DNA of 64,000 nucleotides, taken from the NCBI GenBank assembly GCA_046330395.1, contig JAXLSS010000014.1, forward strand, positions 1-64,000, read 5' to 3'. Every line of letters starts with the position of its first letter. Position 1 is the first letter of the stretch. A program made the translations under genes and the position numbers. This document shows, piece by piece, positions 1 to 9,377 of this stretch. The notes beneath the pieces are model-generated. The model was not told where the DNA came from. It saw only the letters and a list, made by a program, of their open reading frames with translations, and did not search any database. The stretch comes from Ga0077560 sp046330395 (GTDB taxonomy: Bacteria; Actinomycetota; Thermoleophilia; Miltoncostaeales; Miltoncostaeaceae).

Positions 1-1
1 G

Positions 2-1744
<1,743 letters not shown>

Positions 1745-1789
1745 GGCCCGCGCGGGTGGGGGCCGGCGCGCCGGCCACCACCCGCCGCA

Positions 1790-2074
1790 TCACCCGGCGG
1801 GTTCGTCCTCGCCGCAGCGCAGGGGCACCTCCACGCCGCCGGCGGCCAGCAGCTGGCCCCCGCGGCGGGGACGCCCGATGGCGCCCGGGCGCACCGGTCC
1901 CAAGTCGGCGATGCGCATCCGGGCCCGGCACACCGGCTGCACCACCTCGGCGAAGGCGGCCTCGGCCATGCGGCGGGCACCGTCCAGGTCGGGGGCGATC
2001 ACGATGACCTCCTCGTGCTGGAACGGCCCGTCCCAGCCGCTGGTGGCGGCCCACACGTGGTGCTGGTCGTTCAT
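1790..2074 (-). CDS. Small conserved-looking hypothetical protein
   Basis: A 94-residue protein that I do not recognise. It begins MNDQHHVWAATSGW and has an alpha/beta-looking core with one Cys in each half, no signal peptide and no membrane segment. The ATG at 2074 has a weak GGAAG ahead of it. It is the last gene of a four-gene minus-strand run (3318 to 1790) with very short gaps, so it is probably co-transcribed with the small membrane proteins upstream. It ends convergently with clpB, 45 bases away. Function unknown. Confidence 0.6.
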   Translation of the reverse strand: MNDQHHVWAATSGWDGPFQHEEVIVIAPDLDGARRMAEAAFAEVVQPVCRARMRIADLGPVRPGAIGRPRRGGQLLAAGGVEVPLRCGEDEPAG

Positions 2075-2091
2075 GGCTTCCACAGTAGCGC

Positions 2092-2538
2092 TCACGCCGT
2101 CCACCCCAGGTGCGGGTCGGGGGGCGGCGGCGGTGCCGTGCCGGGTTGAAGGCGCGCCAGGGCCGCACGCCACACCGCGGTGTCATCGGTGCCGATGGGT
2201 TCAAGCGCCGACCAGTTGAGCACCTGGGCCGGGTCGCCCGCGGCCACCGCCAGCCGCAGGCGGCGGGGCGTGCCGGTGAGGGTGTCCCGGCGGCTGCGCT
2301 CCAACGCCACAACACCCTCCTGCGCCGGGATGGGCTGGGCGCCCGCCGCACGCCAGGTGACCAGCTCGCGGTCGGCCTCGGCGCGGGTCATGGTGCGGGT
2401 GCGCACGATGCGCCCGTCCGTGGGCCCGCCGTGCTCGCCGTGATCCCCCGCCTCGGGCCGGCGCTGGTGCACCGGGTCCACCCGTCCCACCGGTCGCCGG
2501 CCATGGTCATCACCGGGCTGGTACGGGAGGTTGGGCAC
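2092..2538 (-). CDS. Hypothetical protein with Pro-rich tail
   Basis: A 148-residue soluble protein of unknown function. The GTG start lies 4 bases after the stop of the upstream membrane-protein gene, which suggests translational coupling. An internal start near the MTRAEADREL segment is possible, because the first 45 or so residues are charged and low in complexity. The C-terminal part looks folded (ALERSRRDTLTG, then LNWSALEPIG) and ends in a run of prolines followed by DPHLGWTA. There is no signal peptide. The next gene starts 17 bases downstream. Confidence 0.5.
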   Translation of the reverse strand: MPNLPYQPGDDHGRRPVGRVDPVHQRRPEAGDHGEHGGPTDGRIVRTRTMTRAEADRELVTWRAAGAQPIPAQEGVVALERSRRDTLTGTPRRLRLAVAAGDPAQVLNWSALEPIGTDDTAVWRAALARLQPGTAPPPPPDPHLGWTA

Positions 2539-2542
2539 CCGT

Positions 2543-3019
2543 TCAGCCGCGCCGGATCAGCCGGGGACGGCTGTTGCTGAGCAGCAGCTGCACCAGCGCG
2601 GCGCCCAGCGCCACCAGCGCGAAGATGGCCGCCAGGTACAGGCCCAGCTGCCGGGACAGCTCGGCCGACGGTTCCGGCACCACCGCGGTGCGGTAGCCCA
2701 CGGCCACGACGCCCACCACCGCTCCCACCACGGCCATGATCGACAGCAGCGCGATGCCGCCGTCGTCCAGCGCGACCATCCGGCGTGCGTCCATGGCGAT
2801 GGCCAGGCCGCACAGGAGGCACAGCACGGCCCCGGCGAACGCGATGCGCGCCGCGGCGGTGGCATCCCAGCCGCTCACGGCATCGGGCGCCAGGGGCTGC
2901 GCCAGATCGGGCGTGTACCAGGGCATGAACACGGTGATGCACACCACCGCCGCGGCCACCGCCGCGGTGGCGGCGGGCAGCAGCGGCCGGGGCCGCCCCG
3001 CGGTCCAGCGGCGCTTCAC
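2543..3019 (-). CDS. Four-helix small membrane protein
   Basis: A 158-residue integral membrane protein. The hydrophobic segments lie at about residues 13-30, 55-72, 85-105 and 128-148, and the basic N-terminus (MKRRW) fits an inside-facing start. The GTG at 3019 overlaps the TGA of the upstream DUF4190-like gene in a GTGA arrangement, which is why this start is chosen. The loop after the first helix has a FMPWYTPD motif. A similar FFPWYSS motif occurs in the membrane protein encoded at 3961-4386, so the two may be distant relatives. Function unknown. Confidence 0.65.
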   Translation of the reverse strand: MKRRWTAGRPRPLLPAATAAVAAAVVCITVFMPWYTPDLAQPLAPDAVSGWDATAAARIAFAGAVLCLLCGLAIAMDARRMVALDDGGIALLSIMAVVGAVVGVVAVGYRTAVVPEPSAELSRQLGLYLAAIFALVALGAALVQLLLSNSRPRLIRRG

Positions 3020-3318
3020 GAGCCCGACCCCCGCACGGCCACGGCGATCAGCAGCACCACGCTCCACAGCACCAGCGCCACGGTGGAGCACACCATCCCC
3101 GCCCGCGCCCGTCCGGCCCCCTCGATGCGCCCACCGCTGGCATCGATGTCCTGCTGGGCGAGCGACCCCAGCACGTTGCCCAGCACCGCCGCCAGCAGCG
3201 GCACCACCAGCACGCCGGTGGCCAGGCCGAGGATGCCCAGCACCAGCGAGGCCGTGGCCCGGCCGGAGCTGGGGCGCGCGATCGCGACCCCGATGGGTGG
3301 AGGTGGTGGGTACGCCAT
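3016..3318 (-). CDS. DUF4190-type membrane protein
   Basis: A 100-residue protein with a Pro-rich cytoplasmic N-terminus (MAYPPPPP) and two membrane helices. Between them is a segment resembling the DUF4190 signature (ASLVLGILGL, then GRIEGAGRARAGMVCS). Such proteins are common in actinobacteria and their role is not known. It heads the four-gene minus-strand run ending at 1790 and overlaps the next gene by 4 bases. About 120 bases separate it from the divergent GYD gene, so a shared divergent promoter region is likely there. Confidence 0.7.
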   Translation of the reverse strand: MAYPPPPPIGVAIARPSSGRATASLVLGILGLATGVLVVPLLAAVLGNVLGSLAQQDIDASGGRIEGAGRARAGMVCSTVALVLWSVVLLIAVAVRGSGS

Positions 3319-3438
3319 CTCGAGGCCCGATGGTAGTCGTCGCGGCACCCGCGTGCGTGACCGCCGGACGGGCCCTGTGCGGGGGCGGTTGGGTGGTAGG
3401 CTCGCCACCGAATCGTGGTTCACATCCGAGGAGGCGTG

Positions 3439-3723
3439 TTGCCCACCTACATCCTGCTCAGCACGCTCAGCCCCCACGGCGTCGGGACGCTCAAGGCCAA
3501 CCCCACGCGCCTGCTGGAGGTCAACGAGGAGATCGAGCAGATGGGCGCCAAGGTGGTGTCCCAGTGGGCCGTCCTGGGCCCGTACGACTTCGTCAACATC
3601 GTCGAGGCCCCCGACGAGAAGGTCATCGCGCGCGTGTCGATGGAGCTGGCCGCCCGCGGCACCGCCCACTTCCAGACGCTCACGGCCATCCCGGTCGATG
3701 AGTTCCTGACGCTGCTGAAGTGA
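3439..3723 (+). CDS. GYD domain-containing protein
   Basis: A 94-residue protein with the fold of the GYD family. It begins MPTYILLSTLSPHG and contains the family hallmark GPYDFVNIVEAPDE. The family is an alpha/beta-barrel-like dimer related to small monooxygenase folds, with no settled function. I chose the TTG at 3439 because homologous starts read MPTY and GAGGAGG (3428-3434) lies just upstream. The GTG at 3436 sits too close to it. The gene stands divergently from the minus-strand run. Confidence 0.85.
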   Translation: MPTYILLSTLSPHGVGTLKANPTRLLEVNEEIEQMGAKVVSQWAVLGPYDFVNIVEAPDEKVIARVSMELAARGTAHFQTLTAIPVDEFLTLLK

Positions 3724-3727
3724 TCGT

Positions 3728-3949
3728 GTGAGCGACGGGCCGGCGCGCAGACTGGGGGGATGGCTGGTTGTCGGCGGGCTGGCCGGCCTGGTCGCGTCTC
3801 CGGCCGCCGCCGGCCTGCGGGCCATCGTGCGCACCCGGTTGCGCGGTCCGCTCACCGACCCGGCCGCACCGTTCCACGAGGCACCGTGCCTCCGATCCGG
3901 CGGCAGCCCCGACCACACCCCGTTGGACCACACGCACACCTCGACCTAG
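3728..3949 (+). CDS. Possible small membrane protein
   Basis: A 73-residue open frame from a GTG 4 bases after the GYD gene stop. It has one hydrophobic segment (about residues 11-28) and a His/Thr-rich tail. There is no recognisable domain and no clear ribosome site. It is kept because it fills the space between two genes on the same strand with coupled spacing, but it could be a chance frame in GC-rich DNA. Confidence 0.4.
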   Translation: MSDGPARRLGGWLVVGGLAGLVASPAAAGLRAIVRTRLRGPLTDPAAPFHEAPCLRSGGSPDHTPLDHTHTST

Positions 3950-3960
3950 CGACGGCGCAC

Positions 3961-4386
3961 ATGGACCTCCGCGAGATCACCCCGCAGCAGAAGATGCTGG
4001 CCGGTTCCGGCGCCATGGTGCTGTATGCCCTGGCCCTGCTGTTCTTCCCCTGGTACTCGTCGTCGGGCGTCAGCATCGGCGGGCGCACGATCGGCAGCAG
4101 TTCGGTGACCGGCTGGGACGTGGTCCCCTCGTCGTGGATCGTGCTGATCCTGGCGCTGCTGGCCGCGGGCGCCCTCGCGGCGTACGCCTTCGACGTGGAC
4201 ATCCCGGTGAACCTGCCGCCGCTGTCGGTGGCCGCCTACTGCAGCTCGGTGGTGTTCCTCATGACCATCGCCGTGCTGTTCGAGTTTTCGTCCGGACGTT
4301 CCTGGGGCCTGTACCTGGCGGTGTTGATGGCCATCATCGGGCTGGTGGCCGCGGTGTGGGTGTGGCGCGACCGGGACGCCGTGTGA
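3961..4386 (+). CDS. Four-helix small membrane protein
   Basis: A 141-residue integral membrane protein. Hydrophobic segments lie at about residues 17-32, 60-78, 85-105 and 112-130. The extracytoplasmic loop after helix 1 carries FFPWYSSSGVS and GWDVVPSSW. The ATG at 3961 gives a short charged N-terminus (MDLREITPQQK) that fits a cytoplasmic start. It overlaps the next gene in a GTGA arrangement. Function unknown. The similar PWY motif suggests kinship with the minus-strand protein at 2543-3019. Confidence 0.7.
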   Translation: MDLREITPQQKMLAGSGAMVLYALALLFFPWYSSSGVSIGGRTIGSSSVTGWDVVPSSWIVLILALLAAGALAAYAFDVDIPVNLPPLSVAAYCSSVVFLMTIAVLFEFSSGRSWGLYLAVLMAIIGLVAAVWVWRDRDAV

Positions 4387-4610
4387 AGCCGGGCACGTCG
4401 GCGCGGTCGTCGGTGCGCCGCGCCGTGGGCGCGGTGGGGGAGCGGGGCCAGACGCTGCAGATGCGTCGCCGCCTGTCCGGCCTGGTGCACGACCTGGGGG
4501 CCGCGGTGCTGCGCCAGCGCGAGGGTGAGGCTGGACTCGAGGCTGAGATCGACCGCCTGGTGGAGGAGATCCGGGCGCTCAAATCGGAGCTGACGGCGCT
4601 CAGCCAGTAG
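4383..4610 (+). CDS. Small basic coiled-coil protein
   Basis: A 75-residue protein starting at a GTG that overlaps the stop of the preceding membrane-protein gene, so it is probably translated with it. The first half is Arg-rich. The second half (EAEIDRLVEEIRALKSEL) is a clear amphipathic coiled coil with Leu/Ile heptads. It ends 11 bases inside the convergent phosphodiester glycosidase gene. A partner or regulator of the membrane protein upstream is a guess from position only. Confidence 0.6.
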   Translation: MKPGTSARSSVRRAVGAVGERGQTLQMRRRLSGLVHDLGAAVLRQREGEAGLEAEIDRLVEEIRALKSELTALSQ

Positions 4611-6393
4611 CCGGTTTCGGCGTGGGCTTCGGCTTCGGCTTCGGCGGGGTCGCCAGATGCACCGCGGTGGCCAGCCCCGGCCGGCCGAACCCGGTGCGCG
4701 CCACCACCTCCACGCGCAGCGTGCCCGTCACCAGCTTCCTGCCCGCCCGCCGGTTCCACACCAGCAGGCGCCGGCCCGCGGCCAGCTGCCCGCGGGGCGC
4801 CAGGCTGGCGCGCACCGCGCCCGAGGAGGAGACGAACCGCACGTTCACCGCCGCGCGGCGGGTGAGCGTGAACGCCACTCGCACCACCGGCACGGCCTTC
4901 CTTCCCACGCGTTGCCGCACCGGGCGCACCTGCAGGTCGGCCAGGGTGCGGTCCACCAGCAGGCGCCGGCCGGCCAGCGTGGCCGCGCCGCCCTGCGGGG
5001 CCAGCTCGGCGGTGAGCCGGTACAGCCCGTCCGGGATGTTCTGGGTGCGCGGGTCGATGGGCACCGGCACGGTGCCCGGGGCGACGGTCTGGTCCAGCAG
5101 CACGTGGCGCCCGCCCTGCGGCCCGCTGAGCGTCACCACCAGGCGGCCGGGCTGCGGGGCGGTCACCCGGGCGGTGGTGGCGTCGTCCAGGCCGTCGCCG
5201 TTGGGCGTGATGCGGCCCGGCACCTGCGACACCCGCACGCCCGAGTAGGTCAGCACCATGCCGTCGGTGACGGCGCGGGGCGAGCTCCACGGCACCATCT
5301 GCGTGCCGTCGATCAGCATCTGGGCGCTTCCGCCCGAGTCCATGGCCACCGCGATGCGCGCCCCCAGGCGCTGCATCAGCTGGGCCTGCTGCGGCACCGT
5401 GATGCCGGGGCTGCCCTGGTCGGGACCGTCGGCCGACACCAGCAGATAGCTGCCGTCGGCGGCCTGCCCGATGGCGGTGCGCGCGGTGTGGGGGTTGAGC
5501 TGTGAGGAGGTGAAGCCCTCGCCGGCGTCGGTGACGGCGGCGCCCGCGTCCACCAGCAGCGGGCCGCCACCCAGGCTGAGCGCCCCGGTGGGGAAGCCGG
5601 CGAGGGTGGGGGTGATGCGGATGCGCGTGCCGGGGGCGAGTGCGGCCAGCGTGGCGCCGGGGGTCCCCGACGCGGACAGCACCATCCCGGATCCGATGGT
5701 GGTGCCCCCGCCGCTGCGCACCTGCGCCACCGTGCCCGTGAGCGGCACGTTGGGTTGCAGCTGCCCGCCGCCCCCGTCGAGGGTGATGAGCACGTCGGTG
5801 CGGCCCCCGCTGGGCGTCTGGGTGCCGAACGCGGACGTGTACAGCACCGTGTCGCCGGCGCGCTCGAACGGCCGGTTGATGCCCGCGACGCCGTGCGCGA
5901 TGCCCACGGGCAGGCTGGTGGCGTCGATGGTCTGCCAGGTGCCGGTGAACGTGAACCGCCCGGCGGTGATGGAGCCGTCGCCGCCCAGCACCAGGGCCGA
6001 GCGCGTGGGTTCCGGCTCGTTGGTGAGCCCCTGCTGGGCGGTGACCGTCAGCCCGCTGGGGTAGGCCTGGGCCAGGTTGAAGAAGTCCCCGTTCACCGCG
6101 GCCACCGCGCCCTGGGCGGATTCCGCGGCCAGGGTGGCGGCCAGCCCGCCGCGCTGGGAGGGGCTGCCGGTGAGCAGCCGCGGGGTGATGCTCACCAACC
6201 CGGATCGCTGGGCCCGCAGCACGTGCACCACCTGCCCGCCGGGGTCGACCAGCCGCTGGTAGCTGATGCCGGGCGCCACCTGCACCACCGCGGGGGCGGG
6301 GGCGGGGATGGACTCCACCGGCGCGGCCAGAACGGCCGCGGGAGCGGTGAGGAGGGCGGCGGATGCCAGCAGCATGGGGGCGCGTGGGGGCAC
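4600..6393 (-). CDS. Secreted phosphodiester glycosidase (NAGPA/DUF2233) family protein
   Basis: A 597-residue exported protein. Residues 1-24 form a signal peptide ending LAAPVES. Residues about 80-390 match the phosphodiester glycosidase domain of N-acetylglucosamine-1-phosphodiester alpha-N-acetylglucosaminidase. Seen are AAVNGDFFN, LSLGGGPLLVD, ARTAIGQAADGS, and the strongly conserved VAMDSGGSAQMLIDG near residue 355. This family cleaves sugar phosphodiesters on polysaccharides or wall polymers. A FlgD-like segment follows (ITPNGDGLDD, about residue 400), then a beta-rich region and a Lys-Pro repeat tail. The GTG at 6393 is used; an ATG at 6375 would also keep the signal peptide. The substrate cannot be read from sequence. 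Confidence 0.85.
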   Translation of the reverse strand: MPPRAPMLLASAALLTAPAAVLAAPVESIPAPAPAVVQVAPGISYQRLVDPGGQVVHVLRAQRSGLVSITPRLLTGSPSQRGGLAATLAAESAQGAVAAVNGDFFNLAQAYPSGLTVTAQQGLTNEPEPTRSALVLGGDGSITAGRFTFTGTWQTIDATSLPVGIAHGVAGINRPFERAGDTVLYTSAFGTQTPSGGRTDVLITLDGGGGQLQPNVPLTGTVAQVRSGGGTTIGSGMVLSASGTPGATLAALAPGTRIRITPTLAGFPTGALSLGGGPLLVDAGAAVTDAGEGFTSSQLNPHTARTAIGQAADGSYLLVSADGPDQGSPGITVPQQAQLMQRLGARIAVAMDSGGSAQMLIDGTQMVPWSSPRAVTDGMVLTYSGVRVSQVPGRITPNGDGLDDATTARVTAPQPGRLVVTLSGPQGGRHVLLDQTVAPGTVPVPIDPRTQNIPDGLYRLTAELAPQGGAATLAGRRLLVDRTLADLQVRPVRQRVGRKAVPVVRVAFTLTRRAAVNVRFVSSSGAVRASLAPRGQLAAGRRLLVWNRRAGRKLVTGTLRVEVVARTGFGRPGLATAVHLATPPKPKPKPTPKPATG

Positions 6394-6524
6394 GACGCGA
6401 ACAACGTACCGCGCTGTCCGGTCATCGCAACACAGACCGTCATCCCACGGATCAGGTGCCTCCGGAGCATGGGCAGGCTGCCCTGAGCGCTTTGTGGCGT
6501 GGGGCGCCCGATCCTCGATCGTGG

Positions 6525-6560
6525 ACCGGGGGTGGCAACCCTTAAGGGCGCCCCCCCGGT
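6525..6560. terminator. GC-rich hairpin, possible terminator
   Basis: ACCGGGGG (6525-6532) pairs with CCCCCGGT (6553-6560) around a loop that itself contains the palindrome CCCTTAAGGG. It lies 45 bases past the stop of the minus-strand secreted peptide gene and marks the left edge of the low-GC stretch. There is no T run on either strand, so intrinsic termination is uncertain. Confidence 0.35.
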
Positions 6561-6604
6561 CGACTGCTCAAGGGATCACTGACAGCCGAGGCCTGATGTC
6601 CGGC

Positions 6605-6994
6605 TCAATAGCACGGCCACCAGCTGTACCAGCTGAAGTACGTCCATCGAGGGTTCCAGTACCTCATCTTGACCATGAGGCATCGCCCGGAGGCCGTCTG
6701 ACTGCTGGCGTACTGATCGGCGATGTTTGAAAGGCCAGCCCCGACCACGATGCCAGCCTCCGGCCCAATGTATGCACTGACCAGCAGCGCAGCAGATCCC
6801 GCCGACGTTGCCGCGAGGAAGCGCGTCTCGCCCTTGTTGAAGTAGACCACGGGCCCGTCAGCGTAGGCCCTCACCACAGCCGCATCGGCCTGGCCTTCCA
6901 CGCCCCCGACGGCCAAGGCGAGCATGACCGCAGTGACTATCATCGAAACGATCGTTCTGCGGGACCAAGACTGGTTCAGCGCCGAACCTGCCAT
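6605..6994 (-). CDS. Small secreted protein with aromatic C-terminus
   Basis: A 129-residue protein that begins with a basic stretch and a hydrophobic helix (IVSMIVTAVMLALAVGG), a signal peptide or anchor. A Gly/Ala-rich middle (AYIGPEAGIVVGAGLS) is followed by GRCLMVKMRYW and a tail rich in Trp, Tyr and Ser, ending WWPCY. A strong GGAGG precedes the ATG at 6994. The tail with two Cys (in GRCL and PCY) resembles small exported actinobacterial proteins of unknown role, possibly peptide toxins or signals. Its GC content is clearly lower than that of the flanking genes, as in the adjacent two-gene cassette. Confidence 0.6.
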   Translation of the reverse strand: MAGSALNQSWSRRTIVSMIVTAVMLALAVGGVEGQADAAVVRAYADGPVVYFNKGETRFLAATSAGSAALLVSAYIGPEAGIVVGAGLSNIADQYASSQTASGRCLMVKMRYWNPRWTYFSWYSWWPCY

Positions 6995-7126
6995 CCTTCC
7001 ACCTCCAATCAGATTGCCTGTGTGGCAATGGTGAAGGAGCGCCAGATGACTTTCATGCGGTTTGCACGCTCCAAACCGTCGCTATTCCGTGTGAGCCAGA
7101 TTCCGACAGCGCGTTAGAATCTCGGT

Positions 7127-8116
7127 GTGCGTCTCTCTAACGACATGCGCTGCGGGCCGTGGAGATCCGACGCATTCGATCCGAGCCTCACCGCTGCGAA
7201 GACGCTCTTCGCCCGCAGGGCGCTCGCGCAAAGCATCATCGGTCGGTTCAGATGTTCCGACGAAGTGCCTTCGGGATCTAGTGGTCCCGATGGCGATGCC
7301 GTCTTCAAGGCGGACTTCGACCAGGTGCTCGCGGAGTTCGCGGGTCGAGTGCCTGCCCTGGAACTGAGGAGAGTCGCCCAAGATCATCAGCGCCTGGGCA
7401 TCAAAGGAATCAAAACCGAGGGGCCATTCCTCGAGCGTGTTCGATCGCTGACGTCAGAACAGCGGCGCGGGTACCTAGCCTGCATCTTTGGCTTTGATGC
7501 GTGTGCTCCCGAGGGGCTTGACCATCTATCTGCCCGCCTCGCATGCTGTTTGGCTGCTGACTACTCGTTTGCTCCCTATGCAGCTGGCTTGGACGACGCC
7601 CTCACGGTGCGCCCATCCGATCTGCAGACGGCGATCCGGTCGATGGGGCAGACAATCTGGATGTGGGCGCGCCGACACAAAGCACTCGCACGCACGCTAT
7701 CGGCATCCTATGCCGTCTCGTCGCGCGGGATCGCTCCATCCGCGGAGGCCGATCCGTCACCGACATTTTCGCCCTTCGTGAATTTGATAACCGCTTGCCT
7801 GCGCCGCTACGTATCTGATGCGGATGAGCCGATTCTGGTGGCAGGACAACTGGCGCGGCTGGCGGCAGAGCAGATTGCGGTTATCGGGCCAGGCCGACAT
7901 GCCCACAAGAATCTCATCGCCCCATCGATCGAACTCCTCCTTGATTTGCGCCCGACGTGGGGGTGGGGCGTCGAAACCTCGGGTGAGGAACTGCTCGCGT
8001 CGGGTGCGGCCCAACTGGTTCTCGAAGTCGTGGTTGGCACGCGCACTGCCGGCTCGGCACTGCGACCCATCGAAGCTCTCTCAGCAACCCTCAGGAACAT
8101 GGGTAACGATGGATGA
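7127..8116 (+). CDS. Hypothetical protein, first gene of low-GC cassette
   Basis: A 329-residue soluble, mostly helical protein that matches no family I recognise. No signal peptide, membrane helix, Walker motif or nuclease motif is visible. Notable stretches are RSLTSEQRRGYLACIFG near residue 110, SMGQTIWMWARRHKALARTL near 180 and a Leu-rich C-terminus (IELLLDLRPTWGWG). The GTG at 7127 is used; GTG 7125 is in another frame. Codon use includes A/T-ending codons rarely used by the neighbours, which suggests acquisition by transfer. It overlaps the next gene by 8 bases, so the two are probably made together. Confidence 0.6.
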   Translation: MRLSNDMRCGPWRSDAFDPSLTAAKTLFARRALAQSIIGRFRCSDEVPSGSSGPDGDAVFKADFDQVLAEFAGRVPALELRRVAQDHQRLGIKGIKTEGPFLERVRSLTSEQRRGYLACIFGFDACAPEGLDHLSARLACCLAADYSFAPYAAGLDDALTVRPSDLQTAIRSMGQTIWMWARRHKALARTLSASYAVSSRGIAPSAEADPSPTFSPFVNLITACLRRYVSDADEPILVAGQLARLAAEQIAVIGPGRHAHKNLIAPSIELLLDLRPTWGWGVETSGEELLASGAAQLVLEVVVGTRTAGSALRPIEALSATLRNMGNDG

Positions 8117-9179
8117 AGAGGTAAGCCGGTCGCTGGGCGCACTCGCCCATGCATTCGTCCTAAGGGAAATGGGGGAGTCAGCAGATTCAAGGACCGTGTC
8201 GGAGCGCACGGTCAACACACCCGACCCAGATCAGATCAAACCTCGGAGCGATGCCGCATACCTGTATTTCCGGGCTTGCCACAATCGCATTTGGTTGCTT
8301 GCCCGAACGAGCTCCAGGGAAGCATGTCAGGACGCACATAAGGAATTCGACGAACTCCGATCGAGGTTGCTGGGCCGACAGCTCTTGACGGTCGGACCAC
8401 CAGGAAACGAGGTTGTGCCCTACGAGGCGCTGAACCGACTGGCTCTGCTCGCGAATGCGCTTCGTCGCTATGGTGACGGCCTCGGTATATGTCGCGAAGT
8501 CGACGAGACGCGCTTGGATCGGCCGGAGCGAATCTCATACCTCAATACCCTGGCAGTGTTCCGGCGTGAGATCGGTTTCGAGAAGCTTCTTGCGGGCCAG
8601 AGAGAAGAGGCGGTTACTCACGCTGAACGCGGCGTCGAGGCGGCGCTACGGGCGAAAGCACTCCGTGACGAGGGGAATGCCATTGGCCAAGTCTCGGCAC
8701 GTTTGAACAGCGACGTGCAGATCGCGTCGTCGCGCTTCGTGTTGTGTCTTGCGATGGAGCAGAATGAAGCGCGTGTGGTTCAGTTGACCGATCTCTTGGA
8801 CAAAGTCGAGGGTCTAGTCAGGCTGAGTTACACTCTACCCAGCTCGTCCGCACGTCAACGCTTGAGCCGTGCCTCGCTGTTTGGTGAAGTCGGACTTGTG
8901 CGCGCTGATGCGTCGGCAGGGTTGACGGCGGCCGACGCGATGAGGGCGCGAGTGCTAATGAAGCCTCACCTCGATCTTCAAGCGAGAGGACAGCTCGTAG
9001 GAGTGCGATACGCGTTGCACTATGGCGACGCCTGTCTCGTCAGCGGTGACGCCGCATCTGCGGAAAGGGTGTGGCGTGTGGGGCTTGCCCGCGCGGTGGC
9101 CCTGTCGGGCAGCAAACACCCGAGCAGTGTCGTTCTGGGCGGACGGTTGGAACGCTGTTGGAAGGCCCAGGGCGCATGA
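8109..9179 (+). CDS. Helical-repeat (TPR-like) hypothetical protein, second gene of low-GC cassette
   Basis: A 356-residue protein with repeated helix pairs of about 34-40 residues that look TPR-like. Examples are ALNRLALLANALRRYGDGLG, YLNTLAVFRREIGFEKLL followed by AGQREEAVTHAERGVEAAL, and the C-terminal HYGDACLVSGDAASAERVWRVG. The last segment has the usual GDxxxAExxW spacing of a TPR helix. Such repeats bind partner proteins. No enzymatic motif is seen. The ATG at 8109 overlaps the upstream gene by 8 bases. Base composition matches that gene and is lower in GC than the rest of the window. The partner is probably the 7127-8116 product. Confidence 0.6.
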   Translation: MDEEVSRSLGALAHAFVLREMGESADSRTVSERTVNTPDPDQIKPRSDAAYLYFRACHNRIWLLARTSSREACQDAHKEFDELRSRLLGRQLLTVGPPGNEVVPYEALNRLALLANALRRYGDGLGICREVDETRLDRPERISYLNTLAVFRREIGFEKLLAGQREEAVTHAERGVEAALRAKALRDEGNAIGQVSARLNSDVQIASSRFVLCLAMEQNEARVVQLTDLLDKVEGLVRLSYTLPSSSARQRLSRASLFGEVGLVRADASAGLTAADAMRARVLMKPHLDLQARGQLVGVRYALHYGDACLVSGDAASAERVWRVGLARAVALSGSKHPSSVVLGGRLERCWKAQGA

Positions 9180-9377
9180 CGGAGCGCTCGTGGCGTCCGG
9201 AAGAGACGGAGGTGAAACCGCCGGGACGGTCGTGAGAGAAGACGGCTGGACCACCTCCGTCAGGCCAGCGGCGGCAGGGAGGGTCGTGGTGGGAGTGTTG
9301 GCCGTTGCAGCAGCCGGATGCGACTCTGAACCCGCTCCAAGGAATGATGGAGGGCGCATGCCCGCCATACTTGCGGT

